Origin: Betaproteobacteria bacterium
GTDB lineage: Bacteria; Pseudomonadota; Gammaproteobacteria; Burkholderiales; WYBJ01
Assembly: GCA_009377585.1 (NCBI GenBank)
Contig: WHTS01000031.1
Location: 1 to 57,280 of the forward strand
Length of the DNA: 57,280 nt
Direction: 5' to 3'
In this document: positions 8,807 to 17,625 of the stretch, piece by piece
How positions within the stretch are numbered: the stretch's first letter is position 1
How the letters are laid out: each line of letters opens with the position of its first letter
Translations under genes and position numbers: made by a program
Notes under the pieces: model-generated
Seen by the model: the letters and a program-made list of their open reading frames with translations, nothing else
Database searches by the model: none
Told to the model about the DNA's origin: nothing

Positions 8807-11149
8807 ATGAGCATCCGCCGCGGTGTCATTCTGCAGGCAACCTACCGCGTCGCGGCCGGCCGCGCGGGCGCCCGCTCCCCGATCGTGCATCTCTACGGCC
8901 GGTTCGAGGACGGCAGCACCTTCGTCGTGCGGGACGATCGCCGGCGCCCGTGCTTTTATATCCGCGCTGCCGACGCCGAGCGCGCGCGCTCGCTCGGTGT
9001 GCCCGCGCCCCGGCCGAGCGAGCGGCGCAGCTTCGACGGGGCCGCCGTCAGGCAGATCGAAGTCGCGGTGCCGTCCGACGTGCCGCCGCTGCGCGAGCGC
9101 CTGCATCAGGCCGGCATCGACACGTTCGAGGCCGACGTGCGCTTCGCGCAGCGCTACCTGATCGAGCGCGGCATCAAAGGCGGCTGCGAGATCGAGGGCG
9201 AAGCCGTGCCAGGAAAAGGAATAGCGTGGTTGTTCGCGAATCCGACGCTCAAGCCCGCGACTGTCGCGCTCGCGCCGCGCGTCCTGTCGTTCGACATCGA
9301 GACCGATCCGAAGGCCGAGCGGCTGCTCGCGATCTCGCTTTACGCGCCCGGCATCGACGAGGTGCTGATCGTCGACGGCGCGGGACGGGCGATGCCGGAA
9401 CGCGCGATTCGCTGCACCGACGAGGCCGCGGCGCTCGATGCGTTCTGCGCGCGTATCCGCGGGCTCGATCCCGACGTGCTGACCGGCTGGAACACGATCG
9501 ACTTCGATCTCACTGTGCTGGTGCGGATCGCGGCACGGCTCGAGCACCCGCTCGAGCTCGGGCGGGAGCCCGGCGCAATACGACTGCGCAGGGCCGAAGG
9601 CTATTTCGGCAGCGGCCAGGCAGCGATCCCGGGACGGCTCGTGCTGGACGGCATCGATCTGCTGCGCGGCGCGTTCGTGCGCATGCAGGACTACTCGCTC
9701 GACGCCGTCGCACGCGAGGTGCTCGGCGAGGGCAAGGCGGTCGCGGGCGACGCGCGCGAGCGGATGGCCGAGATCGAGCACAACTACGCGCATGATCTCG
9801 CGGCGTTCGCGCTCTACGCGCGCACCGATGCGCGGCTCGCCTACCAGATCGTCGACAAGCTCAGGCTCGTGCCGCTCGCGTTCGCGCGCAGCGCGCTCAC
9901 CGGCATGACGCCGGACCGCGTCGCCGCGAGCATCGCATCGTTCGACTTTCTCTATCTCTGCGAGCTCGAGCGGCTCGGGATCGTCGCGCCGACCGTGCGC
10001 TCGGACGACGCGCGCGTGCACGCCGCGCAGCATGGCGGTCACGTGCTCGCGCCCGTCACAGGGCTGCATTCGAGCGTCTGGGTGTTCGACTTCAAGAGCC
10101 TGTATCCGAGCATCATCCGCACGTTCAACATCGATCCCCTCGCCTACGTCGCCGAGCCCGTGCCCGACGACGATCTGATCCGCACGCCCGAGGGTGCGTT
10201 CCAGCGCGAGCCCGCGATCCTGCCGCGGCTGCTCGACGAGTTCTTCCCGCGGCGCGAGGCAGCGAAAGCGAGCGGCGATGACGTCGCCTCGCAAGCGATC
10301 AAGATCCTGATGAACTCGTTCTACGGCGTGCTCGGCACGCCGGCCTGCCGGTTTTTCAATCCGGCGCTGGCGAATTCGATCACCGGCATGGGCCGCGAGC
10401 TGCTGCTGTGGTCGAAGCGCTGGTTCGAGGCGGCCGGTTTCGAGGTGCTCTACGGCGATACCGACAGCCTGTTCGTCGCTTCCGGCCGCGCCGATCCCGA
10501 GGCCGCACGCGCCGAGGCCCGGCGGCTCGTGGCCGAGCTCAACGGCGAGCTCACGCGCTACGTCGCCAGCCGCTGGCGGGTGCAAAGCCGGCTCGAGCTC
10601 GAATTCGAGAAGCTGTATCTGAAACTGTTCTTGCCGCGCGCGCGGCACAGCGCACGCGGCGCGAGCAAGCGCTACGCGGGGCTCGTCCACGGCCGCGGCC
10701 ACGACGAGGTCGAGTTCGTCGGCATGGAAGTCGTGCGCCGCGACTGGACCGCGCTCGCGAAGCAGGTGCAGCGCGAGCTCTACGCACGGCTCTTCGGGGA
10801 CCGTCCGGTCGATGGCTATCTCGCCGAGATCGTGCGCCGCGTCAGGAGCGGCGAGCTCGACCAGGCGCTCGTCTATCACAAGAACCTGCGCAAGGCCACC
10901 GGCGACTATACGGCCGGCACGCCGCCGCACGTCGCCGCGGCGCGCAAGTCGACGCAACCGCAGGCACGACTGGTCAGCTACGTGATGACCACTGCCGGCG
11001 CCGAGCCGCTCGATAACCGCAGGCACCCGCTCGACCGCGAGCACTATGTCGCCAAACAGGTCAAGCCGGTCGCCGAGCCCATCCTCGAGACGCTCGGCCT
11101 CGATTTCGAGCGCGTCATCGGCGACGAGCGGCAGGCGTCGCTGTTCTGA
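8807..11149 (+). CDS. polB: DNA polymerase II (family B)
   Basis: The 780-residue protein matches the usual length of bacterial Pol II. Exonuclease motifs are SFDIETDP (about residue 161), GWNTIDFDL and YARTDARLAY. Polymerase motifs are DFKSLYPSII (motif A, about 428), KILMNSFYGVLG (motif B, about 498) and YGDTDSLF (motif C, about 549). All catalytic acids are present, so it should be an active proofreading polymerase used in damage tolerance. The start at ATG 8807 gives the typical N-terminus. The gene stands alone, divergent from the alcohol dehydrogenase. No LexA box was recognised upstream. Confidence 0.93.
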   Translation: MSIRRGVILQATYRVAAGRAGARSPIVHLYGRFEDGSTFVVRDDRRRPCFYIRAADAERARSLGVPAPRPSERRSFDGAAVRQIEVAVPSDVPPLRERLHQAGIDTFEADVRFAQRYLIERGIKGGCEIEGEAVPGKGIAWLFANPTLKPATVALAPRVLSFDIETDPKAERLLAISLYAPGIDEVLIVDGAGRAMPERAIRCTDEAAALDAFCARIRGLDPDVLTGWNTIDFDLTVLVRIAARLEHPLELGREPGAIRLRRAEGYFGSGQAAIPGRLVLDGIDLLRGAFVRMQDYSLDAVAREVLGEGKAVAGDARERMAEIEHNYAHDLAAFALYARTDARLAYQIVDKLRLVPLAFARSALTGMTPDRVAASIASFDFLYLCELERLGIVAPTVRSDDARVHAAQHGGHVLAPVTGLHSSVWVFDFKSLYPSIIRTFNIDPLAYVAEPVPDDDLIRTPEGAFQREPAILPRLLDEFFPRREAAKASGDDVASQAIKILMNSFYGVLGTPACRFFNPALANSITGMGRELLLWSKRWFEAAGFEVLYGDTDSLFVASGRADPEAARAEARRLVAELNGELTRYVASRWRVQSRLELEFEKLYLKLFLPRARHSARGASKRYAGLVHGRGHDEVEFVGMEVVRRDWTALAKQVQRELYARLFGDRPVDGYLAEIVRRVRSGELDQALVYHKNLRKATGDYTAGTPPHVAAARKSTQPQARLVSYVMTTAGAEPLDNRRHPLDREHYVAKQVKPVAEPILETLGLDFERVIGDERQASLF

Positions 11150-11348
11150 CGCAGCGACGATCGAGCGCAACATTTTCACTCGCGGAGCGAGCTCACAGGA
11201 CCGGAGCGAGACGCAACCACTCGGCTCACGCGGATTGGTCTGCGCAGAGTCGTCAGGCGCTCGTTTCACGACCAGGCAGTCGGCGCCAGCTCGCCGCAGG
11301 GCCCAGCGAATGCTTGCCGAGCGGAAGAGGGCACGCTATCGTCACGCG

Positions 11349-12365
11349 ATGGAGCCCTTCCGGCATTTCATCTCCAGCGTGCGTGCGTACGGCATCCCGG
11401 CCGCGCTGGCGGCACTCGCCGTTTGCATTGCGCCTCCGGCGTTCGCCGCGAGCTCCGTGCACGTCGTATACCCCGTCAAACCGATCCGAATCGTGGTCGC
11501 GGCATCGCCCGGCACGGCAGACGACTTCTTTGCGCGCGTGCTGGGCAAGGAGCTCGCGGAGTTCTACAAGCAGCGGGTCGTGATCGACAACCGGCCCGGG
11601 GCAGGCGGGCTGATCGGCAACAAGATCGTGTCGCTCGCCGCGCCCGATGGCTACACGCTCGGCATGGTGAGCGTGACGCGGCTCATTACCGAGCTGATAC
11701 GCGACGAGCCGCCCTATCGGGCGCTGGCGGACATCGTCGGGGTCGCGCACGTGGCCTCGATCACCAATGTGCTCGTCGTCGCGCCTGCGTTGCCCGTGCG
11801 CAGTGCGGTCGAGTTCGTCGCTTATGCCCGGGTGCGTCCCGGTGAGCTCAACTACGCCTCTCTCGGCATGGGCTCGGCATCCCATCTCGCAGGCGAGATA
11901 TTCACCCGTGCGCTGCGGGTCCATGCCGTGCACGTGCCATTCAGCCGGCTTCCCGACTCGTACGTCGAAATGATGCTGGGTCGCGTGCAGTACGCGGTGC
12001 ATACCTTGCCCGCGGTGCTCGCGTTGGTCCGCGAAGGCCGGCTGCGCGCGCTCGCCGTGATGTCTCGGAGCCGCAGCCCCACTCTGCCGTGGCTGCCTTC
12101 GATTGCGGAAAGCGGTCTCCCTGAGGCGCAGTTCGATCGCTGGTCGGGCGTGGTGGCCCCCACGGGCACCTCGCGGCGCATTGTCGAGCAACTGCACGGG
12201 GACATCGTGCGCGCCTTGCGCAAGCCAAGCCTGCACGATCTTTTCCTGAGCCAGGGCGCCGAGTCGACACCGGAGAGCATGCCCGAAGGTTTCATGCGCC
12301 TGATGCAGGAGGAATACCTGCACTACGAGGCGCTCATGCGCGGCTGGGGCATCCGCAATGAGTAG
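11349..12365 (+). CDS. Bug/TctC-type periplasmic solute-binding protein
   Basis: The 338-residue protein has a signal peptide ending near CIAPPAFAA, then the Bug family pattern: YPVKPIRIVVAASPGTADDFFARVLGKEL, VIDNRPGAGGLIGN, and APDGYTLGM. Bug proteins bind organic acids for tripartite tricarboxylate transporters or sensing. The loop usually reading PPGGxxD is here SPGTADD, a divergent ligand pocket. No TctA/TctB membrane genes are nearby, as is common for orphan Bug genes. No clear ribosome binding site precedes ATG 11349. Confidence 0.85.
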   Translation: MEPFRHFISSVRAYGIPAALAALAVCIAPPAFAASSVHVVYPVKPIRIVVAASPGTADDFFARVLGKELAEFYKQRVVIDNRPGAGGLIGNKIVSLAAPDGYTLGMVSVTRLITELIRDEPPYRALADIVGVAHVASITNVLVVAPALPVRSAVEFVAYARVRPGELNYASLGMGSASHLAGEIFTRALRVHAVHVPFSRLPDSYVEMMLGRVQYAVHTLPAVLALVREGRLRALAVMSRSRSPTLPWLPSIAESGLPEAQFDRWSGVVAPTGTSRRIVEQLHGDIVRALRKPSLHDLFLSQGAESTPESMPEGFMRLMQEEYLHYEALMRGWGIRNE

Positions 12366-12485
12366 GTCGCCAGGCCCGGACCGGCTTCGAGCGGTCGCGA
12401 TCGGACCGCAATGAGCACCACGTCATCCGGCCGGGACGCCTAGCCGGCGATTAGTGAATTCTTAGGATTCGCCGGTCGCCGGAGG

Positions 12486-13820
12486 CTACTCGATGTCGAC
12501 GAGTTGCAGCGGCCGATCGACGCGCAGCTCGAAGCGGCCGCGCCCAGTCTTCTCGATGCGCACGCACGCCTTTCGTTCCGCCAGCCGACGGGCGAGCAGA
12601 ATGAGCCGCGCCTCCAGGTTGTCGCTCAGATCCGGCAGCCGGATGCGCCGATCGAGTCGCAATGCCTTGTTGCTGAAGCTCACGCGCCCGCGCTCGATGT
12701 AGTCGCGCACCAGCGCGCAGAAGATGGCGCCTGCCACGCCCTTGATGAGATAGTCGTCGTCGAGAAAGACGCTGTCGTTCTCCGCGTAATGCCGCACGAC
12801 CACGGTCGGGCCGGGCGCTGCCTGCGGCGCCTCGACCGCCGCTTCGATCTCGTCGGCATCGACCTGCTGCGCGAGCTGGATCGCCATGCCGAGCTGACTT
12901 GCCAAGGTCACCAGCGCGTCCTCGTCGTCGTAGCCGAAGCGCTGATCCTGCGGGCTTTCCATGTAGAGCACCCCGAGCACGCGCGCCCCGGCTCGAATCG
13001 GCACGGCGAGCTGACTGCGCGCCTCTGCCAACCCCGGCAGCGGAATCTCGGTCTCGATGCGCGCGCCGTGGCCGCTGCGCCTGAGGCTTTCGCGAATCGC
13101 GCGGCCGTACGAATATTCCGCGCTGAAATGCCCGATGCGTATCGGCGTACCTTCCCGTGCCGCCACGCCAATCACGCCGTCACCGAGCGCGATTTCCGCG
13201 CCGGCGCCGGAAGCGGCGTAGCCGCGGCTTGCCACTGTGTACAGGCGGCCAGCCGCGGCATCGAGCATCAGCACCATCGCATGGCGGATGTCGAACTGGT
13301 TCTCCAGACACGCGAGCACGCCCGTCAACAACGCTTCCAGATCCGAATGAGCGCGCATCGCTTCCGCGCATGCGCGAAGCGCCGCGAGCATGTTCTGTCG
13401 CGGCAGCGGCGCCGGCAGCGTCTCACCCGGCACCCGCTCGATGTCGAGCACGCGGTAGATGTCGGATCCGAGCAGGCGAAACACGCCGCTCATTCCCGTG
13501 TGCGAGGCGATGCCGGCGAGCTTTGCCTTCATGATCTCGAACACCGGCCCTTCCGACTCGGTTCGCAGGTACTGCAGCGACAGACGGTAGTGGGCAGCCG
13601 TGATCGGATCGATGACCGCGACCTTGGCGTAGGGCGAGGCGAGAATGTTGCGCCGGGTTGTGTTGAAGAACTGATAGGACAGCGCGACGCGCTCCGGGTC
13701 GACGTACTGCACCTGCGACAGGTACGCGATGTTGGGCGTGCCGTCCGGCGCTGCCGTGGCGATGTTGCCCGGTACGGCGCCATCGAGGCAATCGCGAAAG
13801 GATTCCAGGCGAATCTTCAT
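12486..13820 (-). CDS. PNPOx-like split-barrel + GAF + winged-helix-like regulator
   Basis: The 444-residue protein has three parts. Residues 1-130 form a pyridoxamine-phosphate-oxidase-like split barrel (GNIATAAPDGTPNIAYLSQV). Residues about 145-310 form a GAF domain (LALGDGVIGVAAREGTPI region, LGVLYMESP). Residues about 335-440 (DYLIKGVAGAIFCALVRDY, DNLEARLILLARRLAERKA, GRGRFEL) look like a winged-helix or dimerisation module. It probably senses a flavin, haem or small ligand. Its ATG overlaps the stop of the upstream PNPOx-like gene (ATGA), so the two are coupled. Confidence 0.72.
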   Translation of the reverse strand: MKIRLESFRDCLDGAVPGNIATAAPDGTPNIAYLSQVQYVDPERVALSYQFFNTTRRNILASPYAKVAVIDPITAAHYRLSLQYLRTESEGPVFEIMKAKLAGIASHTGMSGVFRLLGSDIYRVLDIERVPGETLPAPLPRQNMLAALRACAEAMRAHSDLEALLTGVLACLENQFDIRHAMVLMLDAAAGRLYTVASRGYAASGAGAEIALGDGVIGVAAREGTPIRIGHFSAEYSYGRAIRESLRRSGHGARIETEIPLPGLAEARSQLAVPIRAGARVLGVLYMESPQDQRFGYDDEDALVTLASQLGMAIQLAQQVDADEIEAAVEAPQAAPGPTVVVRHYAENDSVFLDDDYLIKGVAGAIFCALVRDYIERGRVSFSNKALRLDRRIRLPDLSDNLEARLILLARRLAERKACVRIEKTGRGRFELRVDRPLQLVDIE

Positions 13821-14248
13821 GCGTTCGCCGGCAACGCTTCGCCGGCACGCGGCCCGGGTGTCTGCAAGAATGCGGCCGCGATCGTGAACTGCACCGCGAC
13901 CAGTTCGTCCGGCGGGCAGGCGAGCAGCGCGCGCATGTATGCCTCGGAAAAGCCGAACGGCGCAACGTCGGCAGCGAAGACACGCACATAGCGCTGCACC
14001 AATTCATGATCGCGCGGTTCCAGGAGAACGATGCGCGCATCGGTTCCCTTGAGTTGCAGCGTGCGATGCGTGCTCGGTTGGGTGAAGACGACCGCGACCG
14101 TAGCAGTGCGGCGAACGTCGTCGAGCACTGCCGCGCCGGGCGTGGCCGCAAGCAGCAGCGTGACCACCCGCCGATCGGACGAGACCCTGCAGCCCGTGGC
14201 GCGCGCGATGTTCGGAAGCGCGCCGGGCCCCTGCGCCAGGCATGAGAT
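13817..14248 (-). pseudogene. PNPOx-like split-barrel protein, probably 5'-truncated
   Basis: The frame carries a recognisable pyridoxamine-oxidase-like core (IARATGCRVSSDRRVVTLLL, VAVVFTQPSTHRTLQLKG) and ends GEALPANA, coupled to the next gene. No ATG, GTG or TTG lies in frame at the beginning of the homologous part. The usual first strand (an ATRDA-type segment) is missing, and going upstream the frame runs into the antisense of the divergent ATPase gene. Loss of the 5' end is the simplest explanation; a rare CTG or ATC start around 14237-14248 is the alternative, so the left coordinate of the gene start is approximate. Confidence 0.55.
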
Positions 14249-14263
14249 GGTGCTACTATCACC

Positions 14264-14286
14264 ACCGAATTGACGGTAAATTTGGT
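14264..14286. promoter_or_regulatory. Inverted repeat before the ATPase start (candidate operator)
   Basis: ACCGAATT and AATTTGGT are 8-bp arms with one mismatch around a 7-base spacer, 5 bases before ATG 14291. Immediately outside, ATCACC and GGTGA extend the symmetry imperfectly. The region is AT-richer than its surroundings and lies between divergent genes, so it may be an autoregulatory site. Confidence 0.35.
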
Positions 14287-14290
14287 GACT

Positions 14291-15442
14291 ATGTTTACAC
14301 GTACGCTCGGCCGGCCTCGCTCGTCGTTCTTCCTGTTCGGGCCGCGCGGAACGGGCAAGAGCACCTGGATCCGCAGCCACTTCGGCGACGCTCACGTCGT
14401 AAACCTGCTTGCGGCAGATTCGATGCTGCGCTACGAGCGCAACCCGGAGCATTTCCGGCAGGAGGTGCTCGCGCGGCCCACCGATCAGTGGATTGTCGTC
14501 GACGAAGTGCAGCGCGTCCCACGGATCCTGGACGAGGTCCACTTCCTGATGGAAGAGCACGGCTACAAGCGCTTCGCGCTGACCGGCTCTTCCGCCCGCA
14601 AGCTCAAGCGGGGTGCGGCCAATCTTCTCGCGGGGCGCGCCGTGCTGCGGAAGCTTTTTCCGTTGACGAGCCGTGAAACAGAGTTCTCGGTCCCGACGGA
14701 CCAGCTTCTGCGCTATGGCGCCATGCCGATGAGCGTAACGGCCGGCGATGACGAGGCTCGCGAGGAGTTTCTGCGGGCATACGTGACGACCTACCTGAGC
14801 GAAGAAGTCAAGGCCGAGGGCCTGGTGAGGGATCTTGGCGGCTTCAGCCGGTTTCTCGAGGTGGCATCCCTGGCCGCGGGACAGACGACGAACGTCTCCG
14901 GCATCGCGCGCGACGCGGCGGTCTCACGCGAGACGGCACGCGGCTACTTCGAGATCCTGGTCGACACGCTGATCGGGCACTGGCTGCCCGCCTACCGGCC
15001 TCGCGCGAAGGTCAAGGAGGTCGCGCTGCCGAAGTTCTACTGGTTCGATGCAGGCGTGCTGCACGCGGCGGCGGGCGGCTTCGACCAGCCGCTGCCGGCC
15101 GACTGGGACGGGGTGCTCCTCGAGCATCTCGTGCTGCACGAGATTCAGAGCTACCTGGACTACGCCGGCGTCAAGGGATCGCTGGGCTATTGGGGGACAC
15201 CGAGCGGCGGCGAGGTCGACTTCGTCTGGTGGCGCGGGGACGATGTGGTTGCCATCGAGGTCAAGCATGATCGCCGCTATCGCCGCGAGTACAAGAAGGG
15301 CATCGACGCGTTCCTCGCCGCACGCCCCGCCCGCAGTTACATCGTCTACCGCGGACAGCAAGAGCTCGACGTCGAGGGCACGCGCGTGCTGCCGCTCGAA
15401 CGCTTCCTCAGGCGTCTGCACGCCGCAGAGATTATCGGCTGA
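14291..15442 (+). CDS. AAA_14/DUF4143 ATPase
   Basis: This 383-residue protein begins with an AAA-type ATPase: Walker A GPRGTGKST (about residues 17-25), Walker B WIVVDEVQRVP, and a sensor segment FALTGSSARKLKRG. The C-terminal half is the DUF4143 nuclease-like domain, with a winged helix (NVSGIARDAAVSRETARGYF) and PD-(D/E)xK-like residues (SGGEVDFVW, VVAIEVKHD). Such proteins are mobile, often toxin- or defence-linked, and functionally unclear. An alternative TTG start at 14270 would add 7 residues. Both flanking genes are truncated at its edges, which suggests it arrived as a cassette. Confidence 0.85.
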   Translation: MFTRTLGRPRSSFFLFGPRGTGKSTWIRSHFGDAHVVNLLAADSMLRYERNPEHFRQEVLARPTDQWIVVDEVQRVPRILDEVHFLMEEHGYKRFALTGSSARKLKRGAANLLAGRAVLRKLFPLTSRETEFSVPTDQLLRYGAMPMSVTAGDDEAREEFLRAYVTTYLSEEVKAEGLVRDLGGFSRFLEVASLAAGQTTNVSGIARDAAVSRETARGYFEILVDTLIGHWLPAYRPRAKVKEVALPKFYWFDAGVLHAAAGGFDQPLPADWDGVLLEHLVLHEIQSYLDYAGVKGSLGYWGTPSGGEVDFVWWRGDDVVAIEVKHDRRYRREYKKGIDAFLAARPARSYIVYRGQQELDVEGTRVLPLERFLRRLHAAEIIG

Positions 15443-15444
15443 CA

Positions 15445-15565
15445 AGCGCTTCGCTTCCGGTGCGTGATCGAACAGCAGATGCCCCGCCACATCCGCGTCT
15501 CGCTTCGCCATGGCATCGAGTATCGCGTCGTAATACGTGCCTCCTGCAGCAAGACCACGAGGCAC
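15445..15565 (-). pseudogene. Remnant of a GntR-family (FCD domain) regulator
   Basis: On the minus strand the stretch reading YDAILDAMAKRDADVAGHLL followed by FDHAPEAKR matches the final helices of FCD ligand-binding domains (pattern AIxxAIxxRDxxxAxxLLxxH). The frame has no DNA-binding domain and continues only into the antisense of the ATPase gene. It lies just upstream of the TauD-MLE-AroQ operon, where a GntR regulator would be expected, so it is probably a leftover of that regulator. The evidence is a short motif only. Confidence 0.45.
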
Positions 15566-15575
15566 GCCACCGCGA

Positions 15576-16409
15576 TCAGTGCGGCACTTCGCCGCGCACC
15601 AGCACCCGATAGAGCAGACGGTACTCGTTCGGGTCGTAGTCGAAGTGGGCGCGATGCATGGCGGCGCGGTTGTCCCACAGCAGCATGTCGCCCTTGCGCC
15701 ACGTGTGACGGTAGACGAGCTCGTCGCGCACCGAGCGCGCGAGCAGGTCGTCCAACAGCGCCTGCGATTCTGCCGGACTCATGCCGACGATGTTCTCGGT
15801 CTTGACCGGATGAAAATAGAGCGCCTTGGCGCCATTGTCGGGATTGGTTCGCACCAGCGGCTGCAATACCGGCTCGGGCTTGCGCTCGGTCTGGGCGTCC
15901 GCCGACTGGCCCGAGTACGTCGCCGCGGCGCTGCCCTGGAAGACGTTCACGGTCCTCATGCCTTCGATGCGCTGCTTGATCTCTTGCGGCAGCGCCTCGT
16001 AGCCCGCACGCATGTTGACCACGGCGGTATCGCCACCCGAGGACGGCAGCGATACAGCATAGAGGCAGGTGTACTTGGGCGGGCGCACATGGTTGGTGTG
16101 ATCGGTATGCCAGCCCGCGCCGTGCTTAACCCGCTTGCCCGACTTGTCGGTATGGCGGTTGGATACCTCGTGCACCAGCGGACAGCCGGGCAGCGCGTAT
16201 TGCGTGAAGTGCTGCTCCATCGGTTCGCCGAAAAGCGACACGGCGGCAAGATATTGCTCGGGCGTGAAGTCCTGATCGCGAACGACCAGCGCGACGTTCT
16301 CGACCACGGCCACGTTGAGGCGCCGGCGCGTTTCGTCGTCGATGTCCGCACGCAGATCGATGCCAGTGACTTCGGCGCCGATATGGGGAGACAAGCGGGC
16401 AATGTTCAT
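15576..16409 (-). CDS. TauD/TfdA-family Fe(II)/2-oxoglutarate dioxygenase
   Basis: The 277-residue protein has the iron-binding WHTDHTN motif (HxD) and the distal His in MHRAHFDYDPNEYRLLYRV, whose Arg binds 2-oxoglutarate. The N-terminus IGAEVTGIDLRADIDDET is typical of the family. ATG 16409 is chosen because GGAGG lies 6 bases upstream; a longer frame from 16424 lacks this. It is the last gene of the minus-strand catabolic operon. Such enzymes hydroxylate small acids such as taurine, sulfonates or aryloxyacetates. Confidence 0.87.
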   Translation of the reverse strand: MNIARLSPHIGAEVTGIDLRADIDDETRRRLNVAVVENVALVVRDQDFTPEQYLAAVSLFGEPMEQHFTQYALPGCPLVHEVSNRHTDKSGKRVKHGAGWHTDHTNHVRPPKYTCLYAVSLPSSGGDTAVVNMRAGYEALPQEIKQRIEGMRTVNVFQGSAAATYSGQSADAQTERKPEPVLQPLVRTNPDNGAKALYFHPVKTENIVGMSPAESQALLDDLLARSVRDELVYRHTWRKGDMLLWDNRAAMHRAHFDYDPNEYRLLYRVLVRGEVPH

Positions 16410-16466
16410 GATGCTCCTCCGCACGGCCGATTTCGCAAGCTTTGCGCCGCGAACCGGCAGCGCACG

Positions 16467-17576
16467 CTACTTCATCCGGTACTGCTCGAGCTTCGCTTCG
16501 TCGAGCTCCAATCCCAGCCCCGGTCCCTGCGGCAGCGGCAGACTGCCTTTCGAAATGTCGAGGCGCGTCTTGCACACCGTGTCGCGCACCTTGAGCGGCC
16601 CGACGCATTCGAGACCGGCGACCACGTTGCACGACGATGCCGCCAGCATGATTTCGGCAATCGTGCTCGGATCGAGCCCGAAGCCGTGGCCGATCACGCA
16701 TGGAATGCCGGCCGCCTCGGCGGTGGCCAGCATGCGCGCCGCGCGCAGGATGCCGCCCGCCTGCTTGATGCCGAACTTGACGTAGTCGGCCGCGTCGGCC
16801 TTGATGACTGCGACCAGGCTCTGGTGATCGCTGACAGTCTCGTCGGCCATGATGGGGATGCCGCCTTCGCGGCGCACGCGCGCGAGCCCCGCGATGTCCT
16901 CCTTCGGCGCGGGCTGTTCGAACAGCTGCAGGTCGTACGGCCGCACCATGGCGCAGAGCTTCAGCGACGTATCGGCGGCGTAGAGGCAATTGGCGTCGAT
17001 GCGAAGCTTCATCGCATTGCCGACCGCGGCACGCACGGCCGCGACCCGGTCCCGGTCGGCCTCGATGCCACCGCCCACCTTGATCTTGGCCGAGCGAAAA
17101 CCGGCCGCGAGCCAGCGCTTGGCTTCCGCTGCGGCCTCCTCGGGCGGCAGCATGCCGATCCAGCCGTTGAACTGGACGGCCTCGAGCTTGGCGCCGCCGA
17201 GGTAGGTGTGGATCGGCACGCCCAGCAGACGCGCCGCAAGCTCTACGCAGGCCATCTCCACGCCCGCCCCTGCGCCGGGCTGCGTGGGCGCGAGTTGATC
17301 CAGCCGCTCGATCAGAGCATTGACGTTGAGCGCATCGAGTCCGACGATCGCCGGCGCAATGCGATCGCGCATCGTCGCCAGCAGCTCGACCGCGGTTCCA
17401 GGCGACTTGGCAGCCGCGGATGGCTCGATGCTGCTGATGCCGACCGTGCCGTCGGCGGCGGTGAGGCGCACGACGGCACACTTGGTCACGTCCTTGGTGA
17501 TGCCGGCGCTGGTGAAGGCCCCCGTCAGGGGCATTGCGATGCCGAAGATTTCGACGCGTTCGATGCGCGAGCTCAT
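16467..17576 (-). CDS. Mandelate racemase / muconate lactonizing enzyme family protein
   Basis: The 369-residue protein is an enolase-superfamily barrel. The catalytic KxK is SAKIKVGGG, the metal ligands lie in LRIDANC, LFEQPAP and IMADETV, and FGIKQAGG supplies the second Lys. This layout is that of the MLE/dipeptide-epimerase/OSBS subgroup rather than mandelate racemase proper, which uses a His-Asp dyad. It would abstract a proton alpha to a carboxylate (cycloisomerase, racemase or dehydratase). It is followed 57 bases later by the TauD-type gene. Confidence 0.88.
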   Translation of the reverse strand: MSSRIERVEIFGIAMPLTGAFTSAGITKDVTKCAVVRLTAADGTVGISSIEPSAAAKSPGTAVELLATMRDRIAPAIVGLDALNVNALIERLDQLAPTQPGAGAGVEMACVELAARLLGVPIHTYLGGAKLEAVQFNGWIGMLPPEEAAAEAKRWLAAGFRSAKIKVGGGIEADRDRVAAVRAAVGNAMKLRIDANCLYAADTSLKLCAMVRPYDLQLFEQPAPKEDIAGLARVRREGGIPIMADETVSDHQSLVAVIKADAADYVKFGIKQAGGILRAARMLATAEAAGIPCVIGHGFGLDPSTIAEIMLAASSCNVVAGLECVGPLKVRDTVCKTRLDISKGSLPLPQGPGLGLELDEAKLEQYRMK

Positions 17577-17625
17577 GGCGGGCTCCCGTTGCGGTCCGGA
17601 AGCGCTGAGCCTATCACTTCGCGCA

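Noticed and set aside
8720-11269. Minus-strand extension of the alcohol dehydrogenase frame through polB
   Set aside because: The extension is antisense to a complete DNA polymerase II gene; the true start at 8719 has a ribosome binding site.
14270-14290. TTG start extending the ATPase by seven residues
   Set aside because: It would lie inside the inverted repeat and lacks a better ribosome binding site than ATG 14291.
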